A stretch of DNA of 64,000 bases from Alliaria petiolata (lineage: Eukaryota > Streptophyta > Magnoliopsida > Brassicales > Brassicaceae). Under the pieces are notes generated by a model. The model had not been told where the DNA came from, searched no databases, and worked only from the letters and a program-made list of their open reading frames with translations. The stretch is from assembly GCA_020283515.1 (NCBI GenBank), contig JAHZTW010000002.1:60158661-60222660 (forward strand), written 5' to 3'. Made by a program: the position numbers and the translations under genes. Of the stretch, positions 33,298 to 44,919 are shown piece after piece (the stretch's first letter is position 1; each line of letters starts with the position of its first letter).

Positions 33298-34187
33298 TTG
33301 TGTTTAGGAGTGTTCAATCGGGATTTATGAACACATCTTATTTAAAAACATGGTTGAGTTTAATATGAATAAAATTGTAATATTATTTTATATTTTAAAG
33401 AAAATCATTTTTAAAACAAAATTTTATTTTAAAGAAAATCATTTTTTTTTCCTTTTTAAAGTTAAAAAATATATTTGATTACAATTTAAAATTCAAAACT
33501 ATACCGTTTCACAATTTCACAGAATAGATATCGAACTGAAATTTGATCGGAATATGAATCAATAAAGATAGAAAAAAATAGATATGAAACTGAAATCAGA
33601 AACTCAAACTGAAAGAGTCTAATCGATTTAGGGATTTTTGATTTCAATTTGGAAAAAAAAAAACAAATTAGAGACAAAATATATATATAAAAAAAAAACT
33701 CTTGAGAAATGAAATTTAACGACTCCTATTTAATATTTAACGTTGATATTTTTTAAATTTAATTTTGTAAAGTCAATTCATATTTTTGAAGGTTTAATCT
33801 GCACTATTAAAAAAAAAAAACTAAAGGATCATTTTTCTTTGCACAAAAAAAAAAGGATCATTTTCCTTGTTCCACACTATTTTTTGGATAATAAACCTTT
33901 TTAACCGATAATCTTAGGAACTCCAAAAAAAATCAAAATTAAACCGAACCGAAATCCAAATCTATTGTAGGTGTCACGTGACCCAGACGAGCCGAGTGCG
34001 TGTGGATAGCCTTCTGAGAGTTCTGACACTTTCAGAGTCTCTTAAATTCGGTAATCGGTAGCAAATCTGCTTGTAACTTTTATTCGCATCTCTTTCACTA
34101 TAGAATCCTCTCTCATTTTTGTGTTTTTGGTTCCTGCAAGTTTTCAACAGATTCGCAGTGAAAACCCTCTGAAAATCAACGGTGGAG
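33298..34187 (+). promoter_or_regulatory. Upstream region of the E1-alpha gene
   Basis: It contains copies of local repeats (33298-33390, 33865-33945) and AT-rich DNA. The last about 150 bp are likely the promoter and leader. No individual element was identified with confidence. Confidence 0.35.
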
Positions 34188-36717
34188 ATGGCTCTATCAC
34201 GCCTTTCGTCGCGATCCACCGGAATCTCCCGTCCCCTCTCCGCCGCCTTCAGCCGTTACATCTCAACGGACACCACACCGATTACGATCGAGACCTCGCT
34301 TCCTTTCACCGCTCATTATGTGACCCGCCGTCTCGATCCGTCGAATCGTCTAGCCAAGAGCTCCTTACTTTCTTCCGAACCATGGCTCTGATGCGGCGGA
34401 TGGAAATCGCAGCCGATTCGCTTTACAAGGCGAAGCTAATCCGAGGGTTTTGCCATCTCTACGACGGCCAGGAAGCCGTAGCTATCGGAATGGAGGCTGC
34501 GATCACGAAGAAGGACGCGATTATCACGGCTTATCGCGATCACTGCATTTTCCTAGGTCGCGGCGGTTCGCTCCACGAGGTTTTCTCAGAGCTCATGGGG
34601 AGACAGGCCGGTTGCTCTAAAGGGAAAGGTGGATCGATGCATTTCTACAAGAAGGAATCGTCGTTCTACGGTGGCCATGGGATTGTCGGTGCTCAGGTTC
34701 CGCTAGGTTGTGGTATCGCTTTCGCGCAGAAGTATTCTAAAGATGAAGCTGTGACGTTCGCCCTGTACGGTGATGGTGCTGCGAATCAGGGACAGCTTTT
34801 TGAAGCTCTGAATATATCTGCTCTTTGGGATTTACCTGCAATTCTGGTCTGCGAGAACAATCATTGTAAGCATTTTCATTCTTCTTTGTTTGTTTGTTTT
34901 TCCTTTTAGGTTCCTTATGGCTTGGCTTGGATGTGATTTGTGTAGATGGAATGGGAACTGCTGAGTGGAGAGCTGCTAAGAGTCCATCTTACTACAAGCG
35001 TGGTGATTATGTTCCTGGATTGAAGGTTAGCTCTGAATCTTATTTGTAACAACAACTAACAATGTGAGGCTTGTTAAGATGAAATCACCAGCTTAGACGC
35101 CAGAGTAACAAGAGAAGTATATAAGAAATGAAGCATTTGTGCAGATTGCTGATAGTAGATTAGTTCTCTCACCTGTGTTATATTCTTATCTTTGAATTAG
35201 GGAGAAGTTTTGCTTGCATCTTTGTCTATTAGCAGATGGATTAGTGTCATTTCCTGAACCACATGAAGTGCTTAGTTTTCCATAGACACAGCTTTCATTC
35301 ATGATTCTATCAGTTCAGGGCTGAAATGCAAATTTCTTGTGGATAATGATGCCATGGATCCTCTATCATTAACAGAGCCGTAGTGCATCATTGCATCATA
35401 TTTATTGGGTATCTTGTAATCTGTTTTGAGTTTGACCGGTTGCTGGATTGGATGCAATTTTTTGGGATGAACAGGTAGATGGTATGGATGCATTTGCTGT
35501 CAAACAAGCGTGCAAATTTGCTAAGGACCATGCCTTGAAGAATGGACCGATAGTAAGTTTTGTCTATATTTTAGTATTCCCACATTCTCTGTTGTTCCTC
35601 TTTGTCGTCTGTCGCATTTTGTGAATTTACCTTTGAACATCATCTAGCTCTCTTGTGGGACTTGTGATCACAGGATGAAAAGCTTTTCTTTAGTTTTGCA
35701 TTTTCTAGTTGAGTTTTACATTCCTTCAGTTCCTCTTTGTGTACTGGAACTGAAATTCCAATATCTGAATATTGATGGGGGTGGCTGGTTCTTTGATTTT
35801 ATTTGTTTTCTGTACAGTTTTCAACTTCCTTATCTTTGCGATAGAAATTTACCCTGCTTGTGCATCGGTGTACATCAAAGAACTGTTTTATTGATTCTGC
35901 AGTTGCTGATATAAGATAAAAATTGCTTCGGTTTTCCAATTTTTCTGGTGTTTCCTCTTCTCCTATCATATGAACTACATGAAAAATTGATTCATCCATC
36001 ATTTCTTTGTATACAGATTCTTGAGATGGACACGTACAGGTACCACGGTCACTCCATGTCTGACCCGGGGAGCACATACCGTACACGAGATGAGATATCT
36101 GGTGTCAGACAGGTTCGCCAGTCTCTTTACCTGCCGAAAACTATTTCTTGGTAGAGAACTTGGTTACTATGAATCTCAAAACGCTTTATGTGCTATTATA
36201 TGACTCAGGAACGAGATCCAATTGAGAGAATAAAAAAGCTGGTACTATCTCATGACCTAGCAACCGAGAAGGAGCTTAAGGTATTATTATACTAGCAAAT
36301 GCTCTTCTTTCTGCATCCTACGTAATCTTTGGTTTAATGATCTAACTCGCAAAAAATTGTGCTTTTTTTTTTTAAGGATATGGAGAAGGAAATCAGAAAA
36401 GAAGTAGATGACGCCATTGCCAAAGCTAAGGTAAAACACAACAGTCATATTGCTTCTGGAATTGAACTTTGACTTAACGCTCAAACTCTCTCTGCGGTTT
36501 CAGGATTGCCCAATGCCAGAGCCTTCTGAGCTTTTCACCAATGTGTATGTCAAGGGATTTGGCACCGAGGTACTTACTAATTTACACATTCTGCATTTTT
36601 GCAACATGATCCTTAAACTTATGTGTAATCTTCTTTATTGACCTTTTTTTTTACTTTTTTATCTGTTGGCAGTCATTTGGACCTGACAGGAAAGAAGTCA
36701 AAGCTGCGCTTCCATGA
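34188..36717 (+). CDS. E1 ALPHA: Mitochondrial pyruvate dehydrogenase E1 subunit alpha, with an apparent 1-bp deletion in exon 1
   Basis: Exons: 34188-34865, 34946-35025, 35475-35552, 36017-36112, 36209-36280, 36377-36430, 36504-36569, 36673-36717. The protein decarboxylates pyruvate with thiamine diphosphate as part of the mitochondrial pyruvate dehydrogenase complex. Residues 1-43 (MALSRLSSRS to SLPFTAH) look like a mitochondrial presequence. The core has the thiamine diphosphate motif (GDGAANQGQLFEALN to CENNHYGMG) and the phosphorylation loop (YRYHGHSMSDPG); it ends KEVKAALP. After CAT at 34314-34316 one base is missing relative to the recalled family, so the ATG frame stops soon (PWL and TGA at 34389-34391). 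The core lies in another frame, with no ATG of its own before 34382. All other exons and splice sites are sound. It is either a sequencing error or a recent inactivation. Confidence 0.85.
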
Positions 36718-37253
36718 AGATCTTGTTCGTTAAACTGCCACGCACCATTGGCACAGTGGTTAAATAGGAAGCAATGAATAAAGAGGTTTTTGAGCAGAGT
36801 GTTTGGTGCACTGTTCTGGGCTTTTGATTGTATACTCTTTGAGTTTGATTTCTCTATCTCTATCTTTACATACATAAAGAGAAACATGTGATTCTTGTGA
36901 AGCTTTTGTATTTTGTATCTAGGTTACTTCAAACCTTTTTAATGGAGTCTCTTGTTTCTATCAGGAGGTTTCATATTCAAGCACTTGCCGTTGCCGGTGA
37001 TATTATTATTGCTGCACTCCAAATTAGAGTTTTTAAAAACAGTAACAAAATGAAATACAAACAAAAGATTTGTATTCTTCGTCTTCCCAAAAAAGAATCA
37101 ACTTTTTAATTCAACAACAAAGCAGGGTGAGAAATCATAAGAACCATCTTCAAAGAACCTAACGAATCATTTTTTTTTTTTACCAACAAGCTTCCCTATC
37201 ACCTATATACATACAACAAAAGTAAAGAATCTTTTTTTTTGTTTTCCTTGTTA
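36718..37253. other. 3' regions of the convergent E1-alpha and formin genes
   Basis: The two genes end toward each other 536 bp apart. This interval should hold both 3' UTRs and poly(A) signals (AATAAA at 36777-36782). No further gene. Confidence 0.5.
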
Positions 37254-39902
37254 TCAAGAATCCGAGTCTGAGTCACTTGAACTGTACCTTGACTGCTCTG
37301 ACATGAAATTTGGAGGCAGAATCGGAAATCTAACCGCGTTTCTCTGCGGTGCAGCAGCAGCAGCGCTCGGTGCTGCTGCTGTTGAAGTCGATGCTCCTGT
37401 CACCGTTGTTGCTGGTCTCTGTTTCCGTTGACTCCTCGCGATCTCACTACACGCGTTATCAACCATCCCTAAGAAATCGCGGATTATAACAAACAGCTGA
37501 AACAGGTTCCTCTCTTTCAATGCTCCAGCTTGGTAATAACTTGTGGTTTTCTTCACCAAGTCCATTATCCTGAGTTGTTCCTCTGTAATAACTCTCAGTT
37601 CTTCCTCGGCAGATTCGAAGAAAGATCTCAGCTTTATCAAACACCCGTCTTCTTTCCCTTTGCTCTGGTCTAAGAGGCGTTTCGTTTCTTTCACTCGGGT
37701 GCCTAAAGCCAAAGTCGTGGCTACAAACGAGTCATAATCGATTCCAGCTGCTTTCTTCACGTTGGTGAACTCTGAACTCAAGCCACCAATAATGGGTAAA
37801 CCTAGCTTTATAAATTCAATCTCTTGTTCTTCTCTAGGTGCATCTGCAATATCGCCACTAGCACTATCATTCGAGATCTTGCTCATCGCAGCTCGCTTTC
37901 CCTCAGATCTCACAACTTCTTCAACAACAAAGTGAAGCAAAGTAGTTTTCCCATCAACACTCTTCACATCGGAGAGTTTTCTTAGAGCTGTCAGATTGAA
38001 AGCCTGAGCATTTCCTCTAGCGGTTCCAGCGTTCATTCTGTTACCTGCTTTCAAGATTGCCTCTAGGAGCTTCATGAACAGCCCACGAGCACGGAGCTCG
38101 TTGCACGCGGATTCAAGTGTCAGTAAAGATCCCTTTTGCTGAGCAACCTCCGAAGCATAATTAATCTTGAAGAGCATGACGTTGAACCGGTTAAACGCGG
38201 AAGGAACTGCTCGTAAGATGTGGTACAGCAGAGTTTCTGCGTCAGCCAGTTTCGCCGGGTCCCCATTGAACTCTATGATCTCTGCCTGTTCCTCTGGCGT
38301 TGGAGCTATACCAGAAAGCTTCTCAAGGGTATCGGAATCAGCATCATGGCCTTCTGTTAACAAGTCGATGATCTCCTCCTTGGTCATTCCCAATGATTTA
38401 AGCACGATTGCTTTGTTCTGAGATTTCCGAGGATCGAGAATGTAAGTCTGCGAAGTTGAGACGGTCGGTTTCTGCGGCACACTGTTTGCTTCACTTGGTT
38501 TCCGAGCGCCAACGTATCCAAACAGAGCCTCCATGAGATCACCATCAAAGCTAAATCCAAGAAACAAATAGAATTTCATAAGAAGTCATGATCCTAAAAT
38601 TCACATTCTAGATTATATAGGCGTTAGTGACTGTGAACTATATGCTTACTTGAAAGAGCCACCATCGATTCTGTGCCACACCATTGAATGGCTCGCATCA
38701 GGGTTAACCTTATCCCAATGTAAAGGCTTGAGCTTTGGCTGCGCTGGATCCTCAGTTTTGCCTATGGCCGAAGAACTCTCACCTGCCGTCGTCGGTCCTT
38801 TCGCATTACCGGGCGGTTTAGGTGGTCCAGCTTTCGACATTGGAGGCGGTGGAGGCGGCCCAGGTGCCTTCTTACCCGGCGGAGGAGGTGGTGGTGGTGC
38901 AGGCGCTTTCTTTGCCGGAATAGGCGGTGGAGGCGGAGGTGGAGCCCCTGCGGATGGCGGAGGTGGAGCCCCTGCGGATGGCGGAGGCGGAGGTGGAGCC
39001 CCAGCTGATGATGGAGGTGGTGGTGGTGGTGACGTTTGGTTAGCTGCAACAGACGGTGGCGATGGTAACGTTTGGTTGAAAGTAACAGGCGAAGGCGACG
39101 TAGAGGACGACGCAGCTGCCGCCGTGAATTGACCCGGAGGAAGCGGAAGTGGCGGAAAACGACCGCCACCACCACCGCCACTGCTTTGGTTTGGCGGAAT
39201 CTGCGACGGAGAAGAGGGAAATGAGCCGCCGCCAGGAGCTTGAAATTTGGATTGGGATTGTTTTCCGACGGCACCGTAATCGCTAACTCCGCCTGTAGAA
39301 GAAGAAGAAGGTCGCGACGGCGAAGCAGCAGAGGTAGAAGAAGAAGTGTAGTATCTCCCTCCTTCACCACTATAGTTATTACTCTGATCTCGGATTTCAC
39401 CACCTGGAGATAAAGGAAACTGAGATTTCCTCACACCAAACGAAAACACCTCATCGATCGATTCGTCTCCCATGTGATTATCACCCGATCCTCTGTACAA
39501 TCCCTCTTCATCGTCGTCTTCGTCTTCGTCGCCTTCTTCGTCTGCTCCAGCTCTTCTAAATCCACCATCGGATTTCTCTCCTCTTCCTCCGCCTCCTCTT
39601 CTAGGTCTAGGGTTTTTCCTAATTTTCCCGCTGTTTTCAAGCTCTATAAGCTTTCTCCAGTAAATCACATCTAATCCTTCCTCATCTACGATAACCGCTT
39701 TGAGATTCCCGTCGATTCGCACGAAATCCTCCGGGAAGAGAAAACCCCAAGGAGAAGGCGGTGGAGGTAACGAATCGGAGCCGCCGTCGTATCTGACTCT
39801 CTCTTCTTCTTCCCTCTTCCCTCGATCTGAGTTCCGACCACGAAGTTTTTCTTTGATCCGCCTCCGTGAACTGCTCCCGTTCTTCCGGAAAAGGAAAGAC
39901 AT
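37254..39902 (-). CDS. FH7: Formin (FH1-FH2) actin nucleator
   Basis: Two exons, 39902-38650 and 38550-37254, with a 99-bp GT-AG intron in phase 2, give 849 residues. The N-terminal 250 residues are basic, then serine- and glycine-rich; GLDVIYWRKL is a short block shared with plant class I formins. Proline runs in the FH1 region (about residues 250-375) bind profilin. The FH2 domain (about 395-800) starts LKPLHWDKVNPDASHSMVW and contains GNRMNAGTARGNAQAFNLTA; it nucleates actin filaments. The end is acidic and serine-rich. I see no signal peptide or membrane segment downstream of the ATG, unlike many class I formins. The open frame continues about 30 codons upstream without an ATG, so an extra 5' exon is possible. 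Position next to E1-alpha fits FH7 (At1g59910). Confidence 0.9.
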
Positions 39903-40683
39903 CGCCGGTGGTTCTTTACCGGAAAATCTCTCGCCGTGAAACGGAGTTTGGATTTCACGCGGCGGAGCTAAGAAAAAGCTTAGCGCAAATCAGAAGGTTC
40001 CTATGGATTTTTGACAACGAAGAAAGAGGAATGAGGAAGAAAAAAAAATAAAAATGTGTTGAATGATTCGGATGAACATGACAACCATTTTCATGATTTA
40101 ACACATTAATGATTATTAGAATTATTTCTCTTTTGGTAAATATAAAAGATTATACTACTTTTTTCTCATGAGATACGGTCCAACGTCAAAAGCGTGGCTG
40201 CTTTGACGAAAACAACCTCCACTTAAACGGCTTTAACACGAGTCTAGAAAAGGGTAATTTTGTCGTTTCGCTAATGCGGACGCGTTGACCAGGTCTTGCG
40301 TTTTGGGGGTTAGTGTCCGAATTTAGAATTAGAAGAGATGTTTTTTTTTATGTTTGACTTATTTGATCCAACTCTTCGGCTACGCGTTGACTTTCATGTC
40401 TCCGTTCAAAGTAATTATCTATGTTAAATTTGTTTCTTTAATATTCACAAAATTTTTAAACCTACCAATTTAGTTCTCTCTAGTGTTCTAACCAACCCGT
40501 GACCTTATTACCTTTTTTTTTCTTGTGAATGTATTAGTTTTGGTAATGATGATTATATACGAAACCCAAAATAAACCGGAAGAGAAAGCTTTCAGGTGTA
40601 AATGTAATTTTAGAATGTTTGACTTTATGAATCAATGTCGCTTAGCGATAGCTGTTGAGATGTTGAGAAATTTAATCCGTTTG
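39903..40683 (-). promoter_or_regulatory. Upstream region of the formin gene
   Basis: CTTTTTCTTAG just upstream (about 39971-39981, minus strand) looks like a splice acceptor and could link to an unseen 5' exon. No promoter element was clearly identified. Confidence 0.35.
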
Positions 40684-41079
40684 GTCCCATCTAGAGATGT
40701 CAATCGGGCCGTCTGCCCGCGGGCCAGGCCCAAGTAGGTTCGTAGCGGGGCGGGCTTGGGCTTCGAAAAAGTTGTCCGCAAATTAGCGGGCTTCGCGGGT
40801 CAGACCCGTGCGGTTCTCGGATTCAGCGGGCGGAACCGTCACGGGCGTGCGGGTAAGGCGGGCATAAACTCAATTAGAGCTCGATTTCATCAACTTTAGC
40901 TCTGAATCTTCCAAATCCGCCATTGATTAGCCATGAAGCTCAATTTCTCTTTGATTATGCCATTTCTGATCACGATCTACCCTTATTTTCGATTGATTTC
41001 CTCTCAAGATGGTGTATTTAAAGAAAATTCGTTGCCGATCGACTTGAACCGTTCAAGTCCCCGTTTCACTACATCGGGG

Positions 41080-41335
41080 AGCAAGACGGGGACGAAACAC
41101 TACATCGGGGAGAAAGAAGGTTCCACGGCAGCCTCTGACGCGGACTTGGTCGCGGAGCAGCAGATTTGGGCTGCGGTTGATCCGTACGGCAAGAACCAGG
41201 CGTCGAGGCGTTTAACTGCAACAACGTTGATATCTTCAAGTGGAAACATCTGTGGTGGAAGATTCTTGCTGAGGAATTCGGGATCGAGGAGTATGGGTTC
41301 GAGGAAGGGAATAATCTGGGTTGGTGGAGATGATG
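41080..41335 (+). pseudogene. Captured fragment of a VEP1 / progesterone 5-beta-reductase-like gene
   Basis: The fragment reads TGTKHYIGE, ASDADLVAEQQIWAAVDPYG and, after an 8-bp insertion that shifts the frame, FNCNNVDIFKWKHLW and ILAEEFGIEEYGFEEG. These are recalled blocks of the short-chain dehydrogenase family that includes VEP1 and iridoid synthase. Segments between the first two blocks are missing. It lies wholly inside the hAT element, so transposon capture is likely. No function is expected. Confidence 0.75.
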
Positions 41336-41766
41336 AAAGGGAAAGAGAGAGCGTGGGTCAAAGTGGCATCTCTACTTGAACGAATGCCCCACAAAGCTCG
41401 GTCTTCCCAACATAAGAAGAAGCTATGTCCACTCCCTTTGGTAAAAATGAGATTTTGAACTTACCGTTTATGATTTTCTGAAACGTAATGTATAAGATCA
41501 TGGAAGTGTTTAACATAACATAACAAACTGCTCTCCTCATATTAGAAATCGAAAAAGTTGTTATTAATTCAAACTTTTTCTTCTTTTTATACCTGATTGT
41601 GTTTGCTTTGATATGTGTAGCAGATATGGGTTTTCTTCTCCTGAGTCATAGCTCCACCTTGTTATAGGTAATGCCAGTCTTTTCATAGAAAGGTGAGAAA
41701 TCTGTCTATAATCACTGTGTTGCCGATGTGGCCTTCTAAAACATCATTTTCTTTTCTATTCTGCAG

Positions 41767-42190
41767 CTGCTTTGATTACACAAATGCATCAGCGGTGAGT
41801 GTCTCTCTAGCAGTTAAGATGTCATTCCAATTAGTTTGAAACTCTTTTGTTTTCTTGAATCATCTCTGCTTAAAGCCATATTCCTGTTCGAGCAATGCAA
41901 GATATCAAGCATATATTTCGCATGAGATGTATGCAACTAAGTCTTCTAAATAATCAATTTTCTATATTTTCTCAGGTCGAGGTCCTTCTCAGCCGGCGCC
42001 ACTATTTGTTGGAAACATAATTGCATTCATCCTAAGTTTGGTAAAACTCTCTCAATATAAACACAAACAAAAAAGCAACTTCATAGCAAAAAAGTCTTAC
42101 TTGTAAATGTATTCTTACTTCAGGCTGGTCCTAAGGGTATAGAATTTGCTCGTTACTCATTGGATTACCATACAATCAGGAACTATACTG
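41767..42190 (+). pseudogene. Captured exons of an HCAR-like (F420 hydrogenase beta family) gene
   Basis: Three exon-like pieces keep splice signals: 41767-41794 (CFDYTNAS), 41976-42040 (FVGNIIAFILSL, before GTAAAA) and from 42124 (GPKGIEFARYSLDYHTIRNY, after CAG). They match the C-terminal part of 7-hydroxymethyl chlorophyll a reductase, the chloroplast HCAR enzyme, as I recall it. Retained introns point to capture at the DNA level. Confidence 0.65.
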
Positions 42191-42965
42191 TAGAAATTGA
42201 GCTCCATTAGTGATATTTTGTTTCTTAAATGCAGTAAAGAGGATTTGAGTGGCGTCACTACTTCAATTAGATCAGAAGGAATCTCTCCTTGCTTTGGCTC
42301 TCATTGTCCTTGTACGTTCTTCTGCTCTTCTTTTTATCTGTTCTTATTTGTTTTTGGTATTCACCGATTAATATCTCTGGTAGCATCTGCATCCTTTTGC
42401 TCTTATGGCTCAAAAGCTGTTGATGTTCATTCTAGTAAGCTCATCTCTAGGCAGTGTTGGGTTTTCCTTTTCTGTGAAACTAGCCTTGTAGACTTGTAGT
42501 TGTAGGGTTTAGTTTACAATTTTTAGGTTTTTCAATTTACAATTTTAAACCATAACTTTGTAAACCTTTTGAACCAACTAGAGTTTACGTCTAACGTAAA
42601 CCGTACCACAATTAAGTATTAAGTATTAACATACTTTGGCCGCAAAAGGCATCTCAAAATTTTCTGGTTCATTCGGCTGAGACTTGAGAGGTTGAATCAT
42701 TGAAGGCAGTTGGAGAGAAGATCATCGTGAATCATGTTTGACCTGGTACGTTTCATTCATGACTTTTGTCTTCTCTGTTGTTACTTAATTTTTCCTTACG
42801 TGATGAAAGGAATGCTTAGTTTGTTTATTAAGCAATATTGAAGTTTGCTTATGAAACCGTGAATCTGTTTTCTTTGTGTTTTTCATTATGATCTTCACTT
42901 CTTATTGACAGAACTCTGGAGACTTCTCCTACTTGCAAACAGTTGACTTTGAGACTCAGCAACTT

Positions 42966-44501
42966 ATGGCAAAATTAGCTGCTGAAGAAGAAAATCGAAT
43001 GAACTCTGATGGATCCCAATCCGAATCATTAAATGTTCGCAAAAGAAGGCTCATTCAGGTTGGAGATGATGAAGATGATGATGAAGTTGAAATCACCCCT
43101 GATCCAAGACAGAACAAAGCATCTCAAATTAAAAGTAAGAAAAATCTGTTTCACCCTGCTTTTGATGTTGGAAAAGGAAGTGAATCGCAGAATAGGAGTA
43201 GGAAAAATCTGTTTCAGCCTGCTTTTGCTGTTGGGAAAGAAAAAGAATCGCAGAATAGGAGGAATAGGAGGTTTCAGGTTGAAGAAAGAGTGACTCCTGA
43301 ACCGAGAAAGAAAGTGTTTGAGGCTGAGCAAAGCCAAACAAGTAAGAAAAGAGGAAAAACTGTCGAGATTGAAGATGAATCAGATGACGAGGAGAAAGAA
43401 AAGGCATCGGATCAGAAAGCGAAAAAGCCGAAAAGGCAATACTCAAAAGCTTGGCTAGATTTTACAGTGATTACTAAGCGAGATGGGACAGAAAAAGCAC
43501 AGTGCAATCATTGCAAGAAGGAATATTCGCATGACTCCCACAAGAATGGTACTAATCATTTACTACGCCATATTGCTACCTGCAATCTCAAACCTAGGAA
43601 TGGTGATGTTGGTAAAATGCTGGTGACTGCACAGGCGAAATTACAAGCACGGAAAATTGATCACTCTGTTTTTCGTGTGATGGTAGCTAAGACCATAATT
43701 CAGCATGATCTGCCTTTTGCTTACGTTGAATACGAAAGGGTCAGAGATGTTTGGAAGTACCTGAATGATGATGTGAGATTTATCAGTCGCAACACAGCAG
43801 CAAAAGATGTTTACAAATTCTATGAAAGTGAGACAGATAACTTGAAGAAAGAGCTAGCTAATCTTCCTGGTCGGATTAGTTTTACATCTGATTTGTGGTC
43901 TTCTATCACACATGAGGGTTACATGTGTTTGACAGCACACTACATTGATCGAAATTGGAAATTGAAGAACAAGATTCTCTCATTTTGTGCTTTTGCGCCT
44001 CCACATTCAGGTATGAACTGTGCAATGCAACTTCTTGAGAAATGGAAGGAATGGGGAGTCGAGAAAAAAGTGTTCTCGATAACACTAGACAATGCTACTA
44101 GTAATGACTCGATGCAGGACATTCTGAAATCACAGCTTCTGTTACGTGATGATTTGTTGTGCCAAGGAGATTTCTTCCATGTTAGGTGTTCAGCTCATAT
44201 TTTGAATCTTATAGTTCAAGATGGTCTCAAAGTCATTGGCGATTCGTTACATAAAATCAGGGATAGTATAAAGTATGTGACAGCCTCAGAATCTCGTGAG
44301 CTATTGTTTGCTAAATGTGTTGAATCTGTGAAGATTAAAACGACGGCTGGTGTGCTGTTGGATGTTCAAAAAAGGTGGAATTCAACATATAAGATGCTTG
44401 CTAGGGCTATCGACTATCGAGATGCTTTTAGTTATCTTCAGCAGATGGATGGCCAGCCCGCAAACCCGCTAAATAAGGGCGGGGCGGGCTTGGGCTTATA
44501 A
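42966..44501 (+). CDS. hAT transposase (BED zinc finger, RICESLEEPER-like), C-terminally truncated
   Basis: From the ATG at 42966 the frame gives 511 residues; a longer frame would start on TTG. The N-terminal 150 residues are charged and nuclear-signal-like. A BED zinc finger (CNHCKKEY, then HLLRHIATC) lies near residue 180. The RNase H-like core shows SDLWSS near 308, LDNATSND near 374 and CSAHILNLIVQDGL near 410. After QQMDGQ the frame runs straight into the subterminal repeat (PANPLNKGGAGLGL) and stops, so the rest of the core, the expected last catalytic glutamate and the hAT dimerisation domain are missing. It could not catalyse transposition alone. Confidence 0.88.
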   Translation: MAKLAAEEENRMNSDGSQSESLNVRKRRLIQVGDDEDDDEVEITPDPRQNKASQIKSKKNLFHPAFDVGKGSESQNRSRKNLFQPAFAVGKEKESQNRRNRRFQVEERVTPEPRKKVFEAEQSQTSKKRGKTVEIEDESDDEEKEKASDQKAKKPKRQYSKAWLDFTVITKRDGTEKAQCNHCKKEYSHDSHKNGTNHLLRHIATCNLKPRNGDVGKMLVTAQAKLQARKIDHSVFRVMVAKTIIQHDLPFAYVEYERVRDVWKYLNDDVRFISRNTAAKDVYKFYESETDNLKKELANLPGRISFTSDLWSSITHEGYMCLTAHYIDRNWKLKNKILSFCAFAPPHSGMNCAMQLLEKWKEWGVEKKVFSITLDNATSNDSMQDILKSQLLLRDDLLCQGDFFHVRCSAHILNLIVQDGLKVIGDSLHKIRDSIKYVTASESRELLFAKCVESVKIKTTAGVLLDVQKRWNSTYKMLARAIDYRDAFSYLQQMDGQPANPLNKGGAGLGL

Positions 44502-44919
44502 TTTTTGTCCGCAACCCGCGGCGGGCCGACCCGCACGGACAAAGAAAAAAACGAACCCGCGACGGACAAGTCCAGTTGGACGCGGGCCGGCCCGTCTGAC
44601 ATCTCTAGTCCCATCCCATATATAAAAGCCGAAAATGACTTCTCGAAACTTCTTTGTAAAGATCTTAAAATCTATTTGACATTTATAAAAGTGATGATAT
44701 TTTATTCTTTTAACAAGTTTTTGGTATTTTATTTAGCGGAAGAACAAAATGTACTGTACCATGCTAAGGTTGAATAAAACCGTCAAACGTTAATTAGAAA
44801 AACAAAAAAAAGGATAGACTACAAACCAAAATAATGATGGCCCGAAGTGTCGGATGTTTTGACACAAAGAACATATGGATTAGATAGATGCAATAGCTTC
44901 ATTCAATAATAATACGTGT

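Larger units (their letters stand above)
40692..44607. mobile_element. hAT transposon, 3.9 kb, carrying host gene fragments
   Basis: The ends are TAGAGATGTCAATCGGGCCG and, reverse complemented, TAGAGATGTCAGACGGGCCG. A perfect 8-bp duplication GTCCCATC flanks them (40684-40691 and 44608-44615), as expected for hAT. GC-rich subterminal motifs (GCGGGCTTGGG) are near both ends. Inside are VEP1-like and HCAR-like gene pieces and a truncated transposase gene. Confidence 0.95.

Noticed and set aside
34121..34187. E1-alpha core frame extended upstream of the ATG
   Set aside because: It has no ATG and its translation does not resemble a mitochondrial presequence.
38650..39132. 160-codon glycine/alanine-rich plus-strand frame
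   Set aside because: It is the antisense of the formin proline-rich FH1 region.
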